DNA from: Paenibacillus mucilaginosus 3016
GTDB lineage: Bacteria > Bacillota > Bacilli > Paenibacillales > NBRC-103111
Assembly: GCF_000250655.1 (NCBI RefSeq)
Contig: NC_016935.1
Location: 7,706,001-7,770,000, forward strand
Length of the DNA stretch: 64,000 nt
Direction: 5' to 3'
Shown: piece after piece, positions 26,914 through 35,400 of the stretch
Layout of the letters: each line of letters starts with the position of its first letter
How positions within the stretch are numbered: the first letter of the stretch is position 1
The notes under the pieces: generated by a model
What the model was told of the DNA's origin: nothing
What the model saw: only the letters and a program-made list of their open reading frames with translations
The model's database searches: none
Program-made: the position numbers and the translations under genes

Positions 26914-26960
26914 AAAAAAAGGAGACGCACTCCCACCCCGTTCAGGTGTGAATGGTCTCC
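26914..26960 (-). promoter_or_regulatory. Candidate transcription attenuator in the leader of the SsuA-like operon
   Basis: On the minus strand GGAGAC (26960-26955) pairs with GTCTCC (26926-26921), extended inward by CATTCACACC against GGTGGGAGTG with one mismatch and one wobble, and is followed by seven T residues (26920-26914). It lies between a strong promoter and the first gene of the same operon, with no gene upstream to terminate. An upstream near-copy of the 5' arm (CATTCTACC) and a small CCGGT/ACCGG hairpin could form an alternative structure. Confidence 0.65.
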
Positions 26961-27028
26961 GGTTTACCGGTAGAATGAACTTCGGTTGTTATATTTCATC
27001 TAATTCCCATGTGTTAACTATGAATAGG

Positions 27029-27057
27029 ATCATATCAGGGATATTCCGGGGTGTCAA
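27029..27057 (-). promoter_or_regulatory. SigA promoter of the SsuA-like operon
   Basis: TTGACA (27057-27052) and TATGAT (27034-27029) are separated by 17 bases, a near-consensus vegetative promoter reading toward the SsuA-like gene. Transcription would begin near 27022 and give a leader of about 164 bases. Confidence 0.75.
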
Positions 27058-27086
27058 GGACAAATTGATCCCGCTGCCCCCGCTAT

Positions 27087-27116
27087 TTGACGCTCTCCGG
27101 AAGCATTCGATACAAT
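27087..27116 (+). promoter_or_regulatory. Promoter of the nitroreductase gene
   Basis: TTGACG (27087-27092) and TACAAT (27111-27116), 18 bases apart, lie 33 bases before the GTG start, divergent from the SsuA-like operon promoter. Confidence 0.65.
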
Positions 27117-27148
27117 ATGAGCACTACAGTACAGGAGGTACCCTGCTC

Positions 27149-27883
27149 GTGAATGCCGTCATCGAACTGCTCCAAAATCACCGTTCCATCCGCAAATTCA
27201 AGCCTGATCCCTTGACCCCGCAGCAGACGGAAGCGATCGTCACCTCGGCGCAGATGGCCTCCACCTCTTCCAACGTGCAGGCCTACACCATCATCGCCGT
27301 CACCGATCCCGCCAAAAAGGCGGAGCTTGCCCGTCTGGCCGGCGGCCAGGCCTACGTCGAGCAGTGCGGGCTCTTCCTCGTCTTCTGCGCGGACCAGTAC
27401 CGGCTGAAGCTCGCCACCGAGCACAACGGGGAAGCGTTCCACCAGAATACCGAGAGCTTCATCGTCGCGACCGTGGATGCGGCGCTGGCCGCGCAGAATG
27501 CGGCCGTAGCCGCCGAGTCGCTCGGCTTCGGCATCTGCTATATCGGCGGTATCCGCAACAACCCCGGGGAGGTCAGCTCCCTGCTCGGCCTGCCCGAGCT
27601 GGTGTATCCGGTCTTCGGCTTATGCGTCGGCGTGCCCGACCAGGAGCCGGGAATCCGCCCGCGCATGCCGCGCGAAGCGGTCCTGCATCCGGACGCCTAC
27701 AGCGAGGAGGCGGTCCGGGAGGGAATCCGCGCGTACGATGAGATCACGTACGCCTATTACAAAGAACGGACCGGCGGCCGCACGCTGACCACCTGGTCCA
27801 GGGGGATCGCGGACAAGCACAAGCAGCCCGTCCGCGCCCACATCCGTCCCTTCCTGGAAGCCCGGGGCTTCCGGCTGAACTGA
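27149..27883 (+). CDS. NfsA-family NADPH-dependent FMN oxidoreductase (nitroreductase)
   Basis: This 244-aa flavoprotein belongs to the oxygen-insensitive nitroreductase/flavin reductase group of NfsA/Frp. It has the FMN-binding start LLQNHRSIRKFKPDPLT, MASTSSNVQAYTIIAV, NTESFIVATVDAALAAQNAAVAAESLGFGICYIGGIRNN-type central helix (read in two parts) and the C-terminal basic segment. A GTG start with AGGAGGT at nine bases is used; no ATG fits as well. It is divergent from an operon with an FMNH2-dependent monooxygenase, and some NfsA relatives supply reduced flavin to such enzymes, so cooperation is possible but unproven. Confidence 0.9.
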   Translation: MNAVIELLQNHRSIRKFKPDPLTPQQTEAIVTSAQMASTSSNVQAYTIIAVTDPAKKAELARLAGGQAYVEQCGLFLVFCADQYRLKLATEHNGEAFHQNTESFIVATVDAALAAQNAAVAAESLGFGICYIGGIRNNPGEVSSLLGLPELVYPVFGLCVGVPDQEPGIRPRMPREAVLHPDAYSEEAVREGIRAYDEITYAYYKERTGGRTLTTWSRGIADKHKQPVRAHIRPFLEARGFRLN

Positions 27884-27910
27884 GCGGCGGCCTTCCGGGC
27901 CCATAGACCA

Positions 27911-27958
27911 AACAGGACAAAGCCCCATGCCAGCAATGCCATGGGGCTTTGTCCTGTT
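27911..27958. terminator. Perfect 19-bp hairpin terminator between convergent genes
   Basis: Arms 27911-27929 and 27940-27958 are exact complements around a ten-base loop. It separates the nitroreductase (plus) from the FAD oxidoreductase (minus) and contains AAAG/CTTT blocks on both sides, so it may work in both directions. Confidence 0.85.
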
Positions 27959-28143
27959 CGGCCGGATGCCGACCGCCTGCCGGTCCGACCGCCTTCCCCT
28001 ACCTAGCATAACCAGGCCTGCTGCGGCCGGCTCTCCCAGGGCTATAAGACGAAGCCTCCGCCGTGCCGGACCGCCCTATTCCAAGTCCTGACTCTCACGC
28101 CGGACGGTCCTGCCGCTTGCAAGGTCCATCCCACAGCGTACCC

Positions 28144-29517
28144 TCAGCCCTTGAGACCGCCAAACTTCGCAAGCAGCGCTTCCCCCAGCCAGGCACCGTC
28201 GGCCACGAGCCGCCGCTGCAGAGCCTCCGTATTCACCGCGCGCGAGTCGAGTCCTCCCTCTGCGGCCAGGGCCGCCGCCGTACCGGCCGCCTGCCCCATC
28301 GCGAAGCAGTTCGGCATGACCCGCAGCGAACCCTGTACGACCCGGTCGCAGGAGGCGGCCCGTCCGGGCACCCACACATTGGAGAGACCCAGAGGAAGCA
28401 TGCTGCGATACGGCACGCCGTGGGATTCGCCCGGAGGCAGATGGCGTACCTGCATCTTCGAACGGCTGGTGGCCATGTGAATATCGATAAAATAGCTGTT
28501 GCGGGCGATATCGTCAGGGAAGCTGCGTCTTTCCATGAAATCGTCCTGCGTCAATACGTAATCTCCGACGATCCGGCGCGTCTCCCGGATTCCGATCTGC
28601 TCTCCGGTAGCGACCAGGTGGGCTTCTTCGAAGCCCGGCACGCAGCGCTGCAGGAACTTCAGCTGTACCTCGGCCAGCCGCCGGCCTTCGACCGCGCCCC
28701 GGGTCAAGTCCTCTGCCCGGGTCCCGTCGATGCCGAAGATATGTCCGAAATTCACGCCGACCACACTCTCCGTCACCCAGGCAAAGCCGGAGACTTCCCT
28801 CCTCCCCGGGGGCAGGTCACCCCGGTCCTGGGCCTGCGATACGGCCTTGGGAATCTGCCATCCGTCCCCGCTCTCCTGCAAGTACGCCCGGAACCGGTTC
28901 AGGTTCGCATTCGCGAGGAGATAACACATCGTTCCCGGCTGCAGCTCCCCGTCTTCCCCGCCCTTCTGGAAGGGGGCCCCCGCCAGAGCGGCAATGTCGG
29001 CATCTCCTGTAGCATCAATGACCTGGGCGCACCGGACAAAGGATGTGCCGCTTTTGTTATGGATCACCAGTCCCTCGATCCGCTCCCCCGAGGCATCCGT
29101 CAGTACCCGGCTTACCCCGGTATGCAGCAGCAGGCGGGCTCCGTTGCCGAGCACCGCTTCATCATACACCCGCTTCAGCACTTCGGCATCGATCGGCACC
29201 CAATCGAGCTTCTCCCCGTTCAGCCGGCGGTAGGCCCCGCTTCCCTGCCGCTTCATCGCCTGCAGCAGCTCCAGTCCGATCCCCCGCACCACCGGCTTCT
29301 CCTTGTCCGTGAAGGGGCAGAACGCGGGAACCAGCGAGACGGTCCCCATACCGCCCAAGAAGCCCCGCTGCTCGATCAGCAGGGTATCGGCCCCGCTCCG
29401 GGCTGCGGCCATCGCGGCGGCAATGCCGCTGGCCCCTCCCCCCACGACAACGACCTCAGCCTCGTGTGACACCTCTGCCTCCAGCGCAGGCAGCACGATG
29501 CGTTCTTTTGCAGGCAT
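28144..29517 (-). CDS. FAD-dependent oxidoreductase (FAD_oxidored family)
   Basis: This 457-aa flavoprotein has an N-terminal FAD-binding motif (VVVGGGASGIAAA), a following LLIEQRGFLGGMGT typical of the FAD_oxidored (PF12831) group seen in Paenibacillus, VIDATGDADIAALAG as the second FAD contact, and a C-terminal NVWVPGRAASCDRVVQGSLR block with FAMGQAAGTAAALA. Homologues are often near carbohydrate or aromatic degradation genes, but the reaction is unknown. GGGGGA lies before the ATG. It is followed on the same strand by no close gene; the AlkD-like gene is 81 bases upstream and could share its transcript. Confidence 0.88.
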   Translation of the reverse strand: MPAKERIVLPALEAEVSHEAEVVVVGGGASGIAAAMAAARSGADTLLIEQRGFLGGMGTVSLVPAFCPFTDKEKPVVRGIGLELLQAMKRQGSGAYRRLNGEKLDWVPIDAEVLKRVYDEAVLGNGARLLLHTGVSRVLTDASGERIEGLVIHNKSGTSFVRCAQVIDATGDADIAALAGAPFQKGGEDGELQPGTMCYLLANANLNRFRAYLQESGDGWQIPKAVSQAQDRGDLPPGRREVSGFAWVTESVVGVNFGHIFGIDGTRAEDLTRGAVEGRRLAEVQLKFLQRCVPGFEEAHLVATGEQIGIRETRRIVGDYVLTQDDFMERRSFPDDIARNSYFIDIHMATSRSKMQVRHLPPGESHGVPYRSMLPLGLSNVWVPGRAASCDRVVQGSLRVMPNCFAMGQAAGTAAALAAEGGLDSRAVNTEALQRRLVADGAWLGEALLAKFGGLKG

Positions 29518-29598
29518 CCAGCCATCCCCCTTTCTTCCTCTGCTCTCAGTATACCGCCGGGCCCCGCTCCGATCGTCTCCATTTTTTCGATATCCGTC

Positions 29599-30318
29599 TC
29601 ATTCCTTCACCGCTCCGCCGGCTCCCTTCCGGCGCTCCGCCGCCCTCAAAGCTTCCCGCACACTCAGCGGGGATAAGGAGGCTGATGCGATGAAAGCCCG
29701 TACCGTGGCCTCGTCCGTCTTCGAATATTCCCGGAGTGCCCAGCCGATCGCCTTGCGGATGAAGAATTCTGTCGAGTCGCTGCAATGCCGGATATACCCG
29801 AACAGCCGCCCGGTATCCGTCTTCCCTTTATAGCCAAGCTGGTACAAAAGCGCCGTCCGCTGCAGCCAGAGCTGCCCGGAGCGGATCCAGACGTCCACCG
29901 TCCCCTCCCTCTCCTCCCGATGGTTCGCGAGAATGCCGCCGACCTGGTGGCTCGCCAGCAGATCGACCGTATCCCACCACGGCTTGGTGAGAATCAGCTC
30001 CTTCAACAGGGGAAGCTCGGCCGGGCCTGCCTCCCTCCGCCGCTTCTCGAGCAGTCCCATCGCTGCGTACTGCATCTCGCGTTCCGGCTGGCTCCACAGC
30101 ACACGAACCGTCTCCCGCAGCCCCTCCGCCCGCGGCCCCCCGTGCATCCGCATCCACTCCCGCATCAGCGCCTTGAGCTCCGGGGAGCGGATCCCAAGGA
30201 AAGCGAACTGATGGCGCATATAGGCTTCCATGGGAACCGCCTGCTCCTCGTCGCCGTGAGCACGCAAATAGTCCATCAGCGCCGCCGTATACTCCTGTGC
30301 ATTCTTGTACGACTTCAC
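29599..30318 (-). CDS. DNA alkylation repair protein (AlkD-like glycosylase)
   Basis: This 239-aa HEAT-like-repeat DNA glycosylase matches the AlkD/AlkC family: AYMRHQFAFLGIRSPELKAL, the substrate-binding KPWWDTVDLLASHQVGG, WLQRTALLYQLGYKGKTD and the conserved FFIRKAIGWALREYSKT. AlkD excises bulky cationic lesions such as N3- and N7-alkylpurines; the WWDTVD segment contains the essential Trp and Asp. The GTG start at 30318 has TAGGAGG at seven to eight bases. No adaptive-response regulator is adjacent. Confidence 0.93.
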   Translation of the reverse strand: MKSYKNAQEYTAALMDYLRAHGDEEQAVPMEAYMRHQFAFLGIRSPELKALMREWMRMHGGPRAEGLRETVRVLWSQPEREMQYAAMGLLEKRRREAGPAELPLLKELILTKPWWDTVDLLASHQVGGILANHREEREGTVDVWIRSGQLWLQRTALLYQLGYKGKTDTGRLFGYIRHCSDSTEFFIRKAIGWALREYSKTDEATVRAFIASASLSPLSVREALRAAERRKGAGGAVKE

Positions 30319-30404
30319 GGCCGTCTACCTCCTAAGCATGGATTGCTTCTACTGTACCTGCTGCGCTCCGGCTGAACAAGCCGGTCAAGCTAGGCGGCTC
30401 CGCC

Positions 30405-30439
30405 GTCCTTTAAGGACAATGCGTGCTTATAAGAAATAG
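30405..30439 (+). repeat. 35-bp dispersed repeat, copy 1
   Basis: The block starts GTCCTTTAAGGAC, an odd palindrome, and ends TTATAAGAAATAG. It matches 63265-63299 at 32 of 35 positions. It lies upstream of the VanY-like gene, 42 bases before a candidate -35 box. Confidence 0.8.
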
Positions 30440-30480
30440 GAGTAACAGAAACGAGCTGTACGATTTTTCCTTTCTGAGAT

Positions 30481-30510
30481 TTGGAAAAAAGCCGCTTCCG
30501 GGGGTACAAT
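30481..30510 (+). promoter_or_regulatory. Candidate promoter of the VanY-like gene
   Basis: TTGGAA (30481-30486) and TACAAT (30505-30510) are 18 bases apart, about 110 bases before the start codon. The rest of 30319-30623 contains only the 35-bp repeat. Confidence 0.5.
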
Positions 30511-30623
30511 GAAGTGTACGCCTCAGCCGTTTTGCAACCTTATTCCCTCTCATGTCGTCACTTTGTTATAGAGTAAGCTGCCGATGAACTTGCAGGCAGC
30601 ATAACGAAAGGATCCTGGAACTT

Positions 30624-31511
30624 ATGCCTATCCTGCATCATAGAACGCGCAGACACTGGTCAGCCGCACTGCTGCTCTGCACGATGCTCGCCGCATCCGG
30701 CTGCGTGAACCCTGCCGGGCAGTCCACCGCTCCGCCCCCTGTCCCCGGAAGCACAGAACCGGCACAGAAATCACCTTCGGAAGGAACGGCGAAGCCCCCG
30801 TCACAGCCCGCAGCGGACCCTGCCGGGAAGACGCCCGGCACAGGCTCTGCAGCCAAGCCGGACACCGGCGCTAAAGATCAGCCCGCCCCTGCGGAGAAAC
30901 CGCCGGCCGTCCAGGTCGCCGCGGAGCCCGCTTCCATCGCGGTGCTCGTCAACAAAACGAACAAACTGCCGGAGAACTACCGTCCGGCGGATCTCGTAGA
31001 CCCGAAGATTCCGTTCATCTTCGAGGAGAAGCTCGAGAAGCGCAAGATCCGCAAGGAAGCCGCGGAGCCGCTCGAGAAGCTGTTCGCCGCGGCCGAGAAA
31101 GCGGGTCTGCCGCTGTCCGGCGTATCGGCCTACCGTTCGCATGAAACGCAGAAGACACTGTATACCAACTATGTGCTGAAAGACGGCGAAGAAGCCGCAA
31201 ACAAGTACAGCGCGAAGCCGGGTCACAGCGAGCACGAGACGGGCCTGGCGATCGACGTCACGAGCCGCAGCGGCAAGTGTGCCGCAAGCGACTGCTTCGG
31301 GGCGACGAAGGAAGCCGCCTGGCTGGCGTCGCACTCCCACGAGTTCGGCTTCATCATCCGCTATCCGAAGGGCAAGGAATCGATCACGGGCTACCAATAC
31401 GAGCCGTGGCACCTGCGGTACGTCGGGCAGGAAGCTGCCTCCGCCATTACCAAGGGCGGCCTGACGCTGGAGGAATACCTAAGCGGCGCCGCGCCGGTCT
31501 CCAAGCCGTAA
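30624..31511 (+). CDS. VanY-like D-alanyl-D-alanine carboxypeptidase lipoprotein (M15B)
   Basis: This 295-aa exported lipoprotein (lipobox MLAASGC) has a proline/serine/lysine-rich low-complexity linker at about 25-95 and a C-terminal M15B peptidase domain. SAYRSHETQKTLY starts it; zinc ligands are in KPGHSEHETGLAIDV (His and Asp near residue 200) and EPWHLRYVG. It trims the terminal D-alanine of peptidoglycan stem peptides. There is no vanHAX or sensor pair nearby, so this is a housekeeping-type enzyme rather than a glycopeptide-resistance gene. The ribosome binding site (AAAGGA) is 12 bases away, rather far. Confidence 0.92.
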   Translation: MPILHHRTRRHWSAALLLCTMLAASGCVNPAGQSTAPPPVPGSTEPAQKSPSEGTAKPPSQPAADPAGKTPGTGSAAKPDTGAKDQPAPAEKPPAVQVAAEPASIAVLVNKTNKLPENYRPADLVDPKIPFIFEEKLEKRKIRKEAAEPLEKLFAAAEKAGLPLSGVSAYRSHETQKTLYTNYVLKDGEEAANKYSAKPGHSEHETGLAIDVTSRSGKCAASDCFGATKEAAWLASHSHEFGFIIRYPKGKESITGYQYEPWHLRYVGQEAASAITKGGLTLEEYLSGAAPVSKP

Positions 31512-31550
31512 GAAAGAGTGGTCAGCCCTGCGCACGCAGCAGCCAAACCA

Positions 31551-31591
31551 AAGAAGCCTCACCTTCCCATTCAGGGAAGGTGAGGCTTCTT
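31551..31591. terminator. Perfect 18-bp hairpin terminator between convergent genes
   Basis: Arms 31551-31568 and 31574-31591 are exact complements with a five-base loop. It can end transcripts of the VanY-like gene (plus) and of the glycoside hydrolase gene (minus). Confidence 0.88.
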
Positions 31592-31611
31592 GTTACGTCC
31601 GGCACGCTGTG

Positions 31612-34600
31612 TTATCTTGCCAGGCTGAAGTCGAAGAAGAACGGCGCGCGTGCGCCCAGAAGCACATCGTAGATCTCGTGATTCGTCTGCGTAATGCCCG
31701 TAAGCATCTGCTTGTACGGCCGGTCGGCAACATTGAGGAGACCGGAGTTGTACCGCTCCCCGTACAGCCCGGACCAATAGCGGCCGGTAGCCGCCTGATC
31801 GACGTAGTTGAACCAGTGCGCCCCGACGACGAATCCGAGCGACGCCGCGCCCTCCACATAATTGCGGTAGCGCAGCTGCCGGTCGTTCTCGGTCAGCGCA
31901 GAGCCGGCTACGATCGCCTTGAGCCCCTGCTCCGCCGTACCGAAGCTGAACTCGCTGAGGAGAATCGGACGTCCGCCGGATTTGGCGTACACGTCGTTCA
32001 TCATCGTTTTGTCCAGCGAGTAGCTGTAGTGGTTGATCGAGATCACATCCACATACTTGCCTGAAGCGGCGGCGAGGAATCCGCGCACCTTCACGTTCTG
32101 CGATGGCGTGGTCAGCCACCGGTCACCGAGCAGCAGGTGGTTGCTGTCATACTTGCGGAAGAGCTTGTTCACCGTGCCGTAGAACGTATCGAGATACATC
32201 TTGAAGAAATGGTCCATATCCGTGGTCGGCGCCCCGGTCTTCGTAATGAGCTCAGCTTCCTTCAGCTCCTCGAACGAGTAGAACTTCGTCCCCCAAGCCG
32301 TATTGAAGGCACCGATCGTCACGTACTTTTCCTGCAGGTACTGCACGAGACGGCCCTTGATCGCCGCCGTGCTCGCCTTCAGCTTCGGCACGGTCGTATT
32401 GAACACATGATAATCGTACTCGTTATCGATGAAGTAGCCGATGAGCAGCGGATCGTCCTTCAGCGCGGGAAGCATGCTCGCGAACGCCTTGTCCATGAGC
32501 GCTTCGGCATTCGGCGCATAAATATCAAAGAGCGAGATGCCAGGCAGCTTCGCCCAGGTCATATTCGCGAGCGGCAGCATCGCCGTGTACGGGAAGCTGT
32601 TCTCCTGGGCAAAGTTCGTCGGCGCCCAGGCGCCCGCCCCGTTGAAGCCCCACTTCTTGATCCGTTCGACCGCTTCCGTATAGAAGCTGCTGCCGAGCAC
32701 GAATTTGCCGGTTTTGCGGTACTTGTTGGCCACATAATAGGAGAAGTTATCCTGCGAATTGATGAACGCAGGCTTATACTCGCTCGAGTAGCTCGGCAGC
32801 CATTCATACTGGTCTTCGCGCCCTGCCACCATCGTGTAGGTCTCGTTCGGCGTAATGCCGTTCATCCCGAGGGAGAAATAAATGTTGCCCTCCGGCGTGG
32901 TCATCACCTTCCGCCCGGCGGCCTCCTGAATCCCGAAGAAGCCGGTGGCGGCCAGGCCGTACTGCGCGGCGCTGCCGGCAAGCCCCCCGAAGCGGTCCCG
33001 GTTCTGCGGCTCCTGCAGCGATCCGTAATAGAGCTCGTCCGCCTGCACGTCCGCTTTCAGCTCCGCATCGCTTCTGACCTTGGACGGGAAGTCGGCGGAC
33101 ACCATCTGGCCGTACCGGTCCACCTGGATGCTGGTGTTCCCGTTCACCGTAAATGTGCGCACCGGGCTTTTTTCGTAGCCGCTCTTGACCGCATAAGTCT
33201 CCAGCTCCTTGTACCCCGTCAGTACGATCGGTGCGGTGTACGGCTGGAAGGCGGAGGCCGCATCGCTGCGGTAGTAGATCTTGGCCGGGCTCGCCGGCGA
33301 AGTCAGCGTCACATTCATGGCGCCGGAGGCCAGGGAAGTCTGCAGATCGACCGAAGCGGTATGCTGGTTTATCGTGATCTTGGACATCTGGGGCGTCCAG
33401 GCCTTGGCGGTGCCGCTCATCTCCACCTTAAGATAGCGGGTGCCGGCCGGCAGTCCCCAGGCTTCATAAGCATACTGCTGCCAGTTCGAGATCGCCTTGC
33501 CGACCGGATAGATCGTCGTGGCTGCCTCAGTATACGTCTTGCCGTCCGCCGATGCGTAGATCCGCTGGGGCTCCATCGCCACGCCGGTGAAAAAGTGGGT
33601 GTAGACGGTGAACGAGCGGATATCCTGATCGAGCTTGTACAGGACATGCCCGGGGGCCGTCGTGCTCCGCGTCATCCGTTTGGTATCCCCGCCGAAGTAA
33701 GCCGAATCGGCCCCTTCGATGCGCATATTGGCACGGCTGGCGAGCTTCGTGAAATCGGCAAGCTCATCCACCAGGCCTGACGGCGGCAGCGCCGGAGTCA
33801 CCTTCAGGAACGGGGCCGTGGCACCGGTCTCGCGGCTCGCCAGGGTGGTCATCCGGTCCGCTGCGTTCACGATCGCCAGGCTCAGCTCGGTCTTCCCCAG
33901 CGCCTTCTGCTCCCGGGCATAGGCCGTGATATCGAATTGGAGCCAGCCGGCCGGAGCCATCTCGAGCGTCTGCTCGGTGAGCGGCTGCACCGCCGTCCGG
34001 TTCAGGGGCTTGTTCGTATACTTGAGCGTGCTCTCGGTCCAGGCACCGGCGACCGGATACACCTGCAGTCTGGCCGGTGTCCGGACCGTGTCGTTCGTTG
34101 AGGCGTAAACGTTAAGCGTCACGGACTGTGCGTCTTCGCCGATGCTCGTCAGGTTGAATTTCATATAGGAGTGGCGGTCCCGGCTCGATTTGGCCTGCAG
34201 GGCGGCGGCGGTGCCGTAATTCGTCGCGGATGCGCCGCTGTCGACGAAAGCATCCTCCTTGGCGGCAACCACCGGCTTCTCCGCACTCTGTCCCACGTAT
34301 CGGAACGTCGAGACATTGCCCGTAACCGTCGCACCGTCCGGAGCCGTCATTTCGGCCGCAGCTTTGAGCAGCAGATAGTCTGCCACAGGGACCGGAGACT
34401 CATACTTCCGGCGGGTGCCGGAGGTCAGAGGATCGCTGCCGTCCGTCGTATAGTAGATCGACGCGCCCGGAGTCGCCGAGCTGAGAGCCGCAAAACTGCC
34501 TTCCTCGACAATGCCCGCAGGAAGCGAAGAGCGTACAGCCGCCGGTCCGTTCAGCACCACTTTGCCGATCGACGGGGCCTTGGCCAGTACCGCTGAAGAG

Positions 34601-35046
34601 TATTGAATCTTGAGGTACCGGGTCTCAGCCGGCAGGCCGGTCAGCTCATAGGCCAGCTGATTCAGATTGCCCCCGTTGTCATACATCTCGGGGAACACCT
34701 TCGTATACTTGATGCCATCGCTGGACACGAAAAAGTAAGGGTGGTCATAAGGCTTGTACGCCGGATTATAATAAGCATTGACGGTGAAAGACTGCAGCGG
34801 ACTGTTCGTGCGGTAGACGACGAACTCGCTGAAGGCGGAGGATTTCTTGATCCGCGTCGGGTCGTCCGCATCCGCAGCCACCTGCAGACTCAGCGTACCG
34901 GCATATTTGTAGGTGCGGCTCCAATCCTTCAGCTCGTCCACGACGATCTCGGAAGCTCCGCTGCCCAGAGCGGAAGATGGGATCAGGGAGGCGAACAGGG
35001 AAAGGGACAGCAGCGAAGGCAGTATCGGTTTAAACCGCTTGGTCAT
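31612..35046 (-). CDS. Large secreted modular glycoside hydrolase (paralogue 1)
   Basis: This 1144-aa exported protein has a signal peptide (LPSLLSLSLFASLIPSSALG). Reading along it: a discoidin-like region (about 35-170), a chitobiase-C-type module (IYYTTDGSDPLTSGT, about 190-265), a CBM96/DNRLRE-like module (AFVDSGASATNYGTAA, about 270-415), a second discoidin-like and a second YYRSDAASAF module, then a catalytic part from about 650. This part (TTPEGNIYFSLGMNGITP, GYFIDNEYDYH with Glu near 875, LLSEFSFGT with Glu near 1032) has the two-glutamate layout of clan GH-A and recalls GH50/GH42 agarase and galactosidase types. Start 35046 is preferred; 35061 is possible. Substrate unknown; a galactose-rich or algal polysaccharide is an inference. 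Confidence 0.8.
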   Translation of the reverse strand: MTKRFKPILPSLLSLSLFASLIPSSALGSGASEIVVDELKDWSRTYKYAGTLSLQVAADADDPTRIKKSSAFSEFVVYRTNSPLQSFTVNAYYNPAYKPYDHPYFFVSSDGIKYTKVFPEMYDNGGNLNQLAYELTGLPAETRYLKIQYSSAVLAKAPSIGKVVLNGPAAVRSSLPAGIVEEGSFAALSSATPGASIYYTTDGSDPLTSGTRRKYESPVPVADYLLLKAAAEMTAPDGATVTGNVSTFRYVGQSAEKPVVAAKEDAFVDSGASATNYGTAAALQAKSSRDRHSYMKFNLTSIGEDAQSVTLNVYASTNDTVRTPARLQVYPVAGAWTESTLKYTNKPLNRTAVQPLTEQTLEMAPAGWLQFDITAYAREQKALGKTELSLAIVNAADRMTTLASRETGATAPFLKVTPALPPSGLVDELADFTKLASRANMRIEGADSAYFGGDTKRMTRSTTAPGHVLYKLDQDIRSFTVYTHFFTGVAMEPQRIYASADGKTYTEAATTIYPVGKAISNWQQYAYEAWGLPAGTRYLKVEMSGTAKAWTPQMSKITINQHTASVDLQTSLASGAMNVTLTSPASPAKIYYRSDAASAFQPYTAPIVLTGYKELETYAVKSGYEKSPVRTFTVNGNTSIQVDRYGQMVSADFPSKVRSDAELKADVQADELYYGSLQEPQNRDRFGGLAGSAAQYGLAATGFFGIQEAAGRKVMTTPEGNIYFSLGMNGITPNETYTMVAGREDQYEWLPSYSSEYKPAFINSQDNFSYYVANKYRKTGKFVLGSSFYTEAVERIKKWGFNGAGAWAPTNFAQENSFPYTAMLPLANMTWAKLPGISLFDIYAPNAEALMDKAFASMLPALKDDPLLIGYFIDNEYDYHVFNTTVPKLKASTAAIKGRLVQYLQEKYVTIGAFNTAWGTKFYSFEELKEAELITKTGAPTTDMDHFFKMYLDTFYGTVNKLFRKYDSNHLLLGDRWLTTPSQNVKVRGFLAAASGKYVDVISINHYSYSLDKTMMNDVYAKSGGRPILLSEFSFGTAEQGLKAIVAGSALTENDRQLRYRNYVEGAASLGFVVGAHWFNYVDQAATGRYWSGLYGERYNSGLLNVADRPYKQMLTGITQTNHEIYDVLLGARAPFFFDFSLAR

Positions 35047-35084
35047 TATTGATCCATCCATTCTCGTTGGATTTTGGGAGTACA

Positions 35085-35110
35085 GTTATAGAAAGAACGT
35101 TCTATATAAC
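35085..35110. promoter_or_regulatory. 26-bp AT-rich palindrome upstream of glycoside hydrolase 1
   Basis: GTTATA and TATAAC enclose a core AGAACGTTCT, itself a perfect palindrome. It lies 39-64 bases before the start codon, on top of a possible -10 region (TATAGA, minus strand), as expected for an operator. Confidence 0.5.
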
Positions 35111-35298
35111 GAACATCCGACTGCACAAAGCTCTTTCTTCCGAGAATACCGCAGCTGCCGAGTGGAGTTGGAGGAAGTCGATGAATGGGATGCATAATTG
35201 TCGATTTTGGTCGAATAACGAATGATCCATCTCATTATAACTGCGCATTCTCTCTTATACCATCGGCAAAATTCGACTTTCATTTCATAGTTCACCCC

Positions 35299-35334
35299 AA
35301 AAAAACCAAAAAAGAGGTGCCTAAGCACCTCTTT
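35299..35334 (-). terminator. Terminator of glycoside hydrolase 2
   Basis: AAAGAGGTGC (35311-35320) pairs with GCACCTCTTT (35325-35334) around a four-base loop; on the minus strand a T-rich tract follows. Confidence 0.85.
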
Positions 35335-35400
35335 CCTCTCTATCCTTATCTTCCCTCAACTAAGGTCTCATGCCTTGAGACCCCCATCCTCCCAGCCCTT

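Noticed and set aside
26914..26960. T-box or S-box reading of the leader terminator
   Set aside because: GGGGTGGGAGTGCG loosely resembles the T-box string, but the leader before it is only about 60 bases, too short for the specifier stem, and no S-box conserved blocks are present.
30624..31511. VanY-like gene as part of a vancomycin-resistance cluster
   Set aside because: No vanHAX, vanRS or vanZ genes are nearby; M15B carboxypeptidases are common housekeeping enzymes.
32137..33780. 547-codon plus-strand frame inside glycoside hydrolase 1, and similar long antisense frames (for example 28063-29469, 37129-38673, 49541-51319)
   Set aside because: They are mirror frames of confidently identified minus-strand genes; their products are Arg/His/Leu-rich without recognisable domains.
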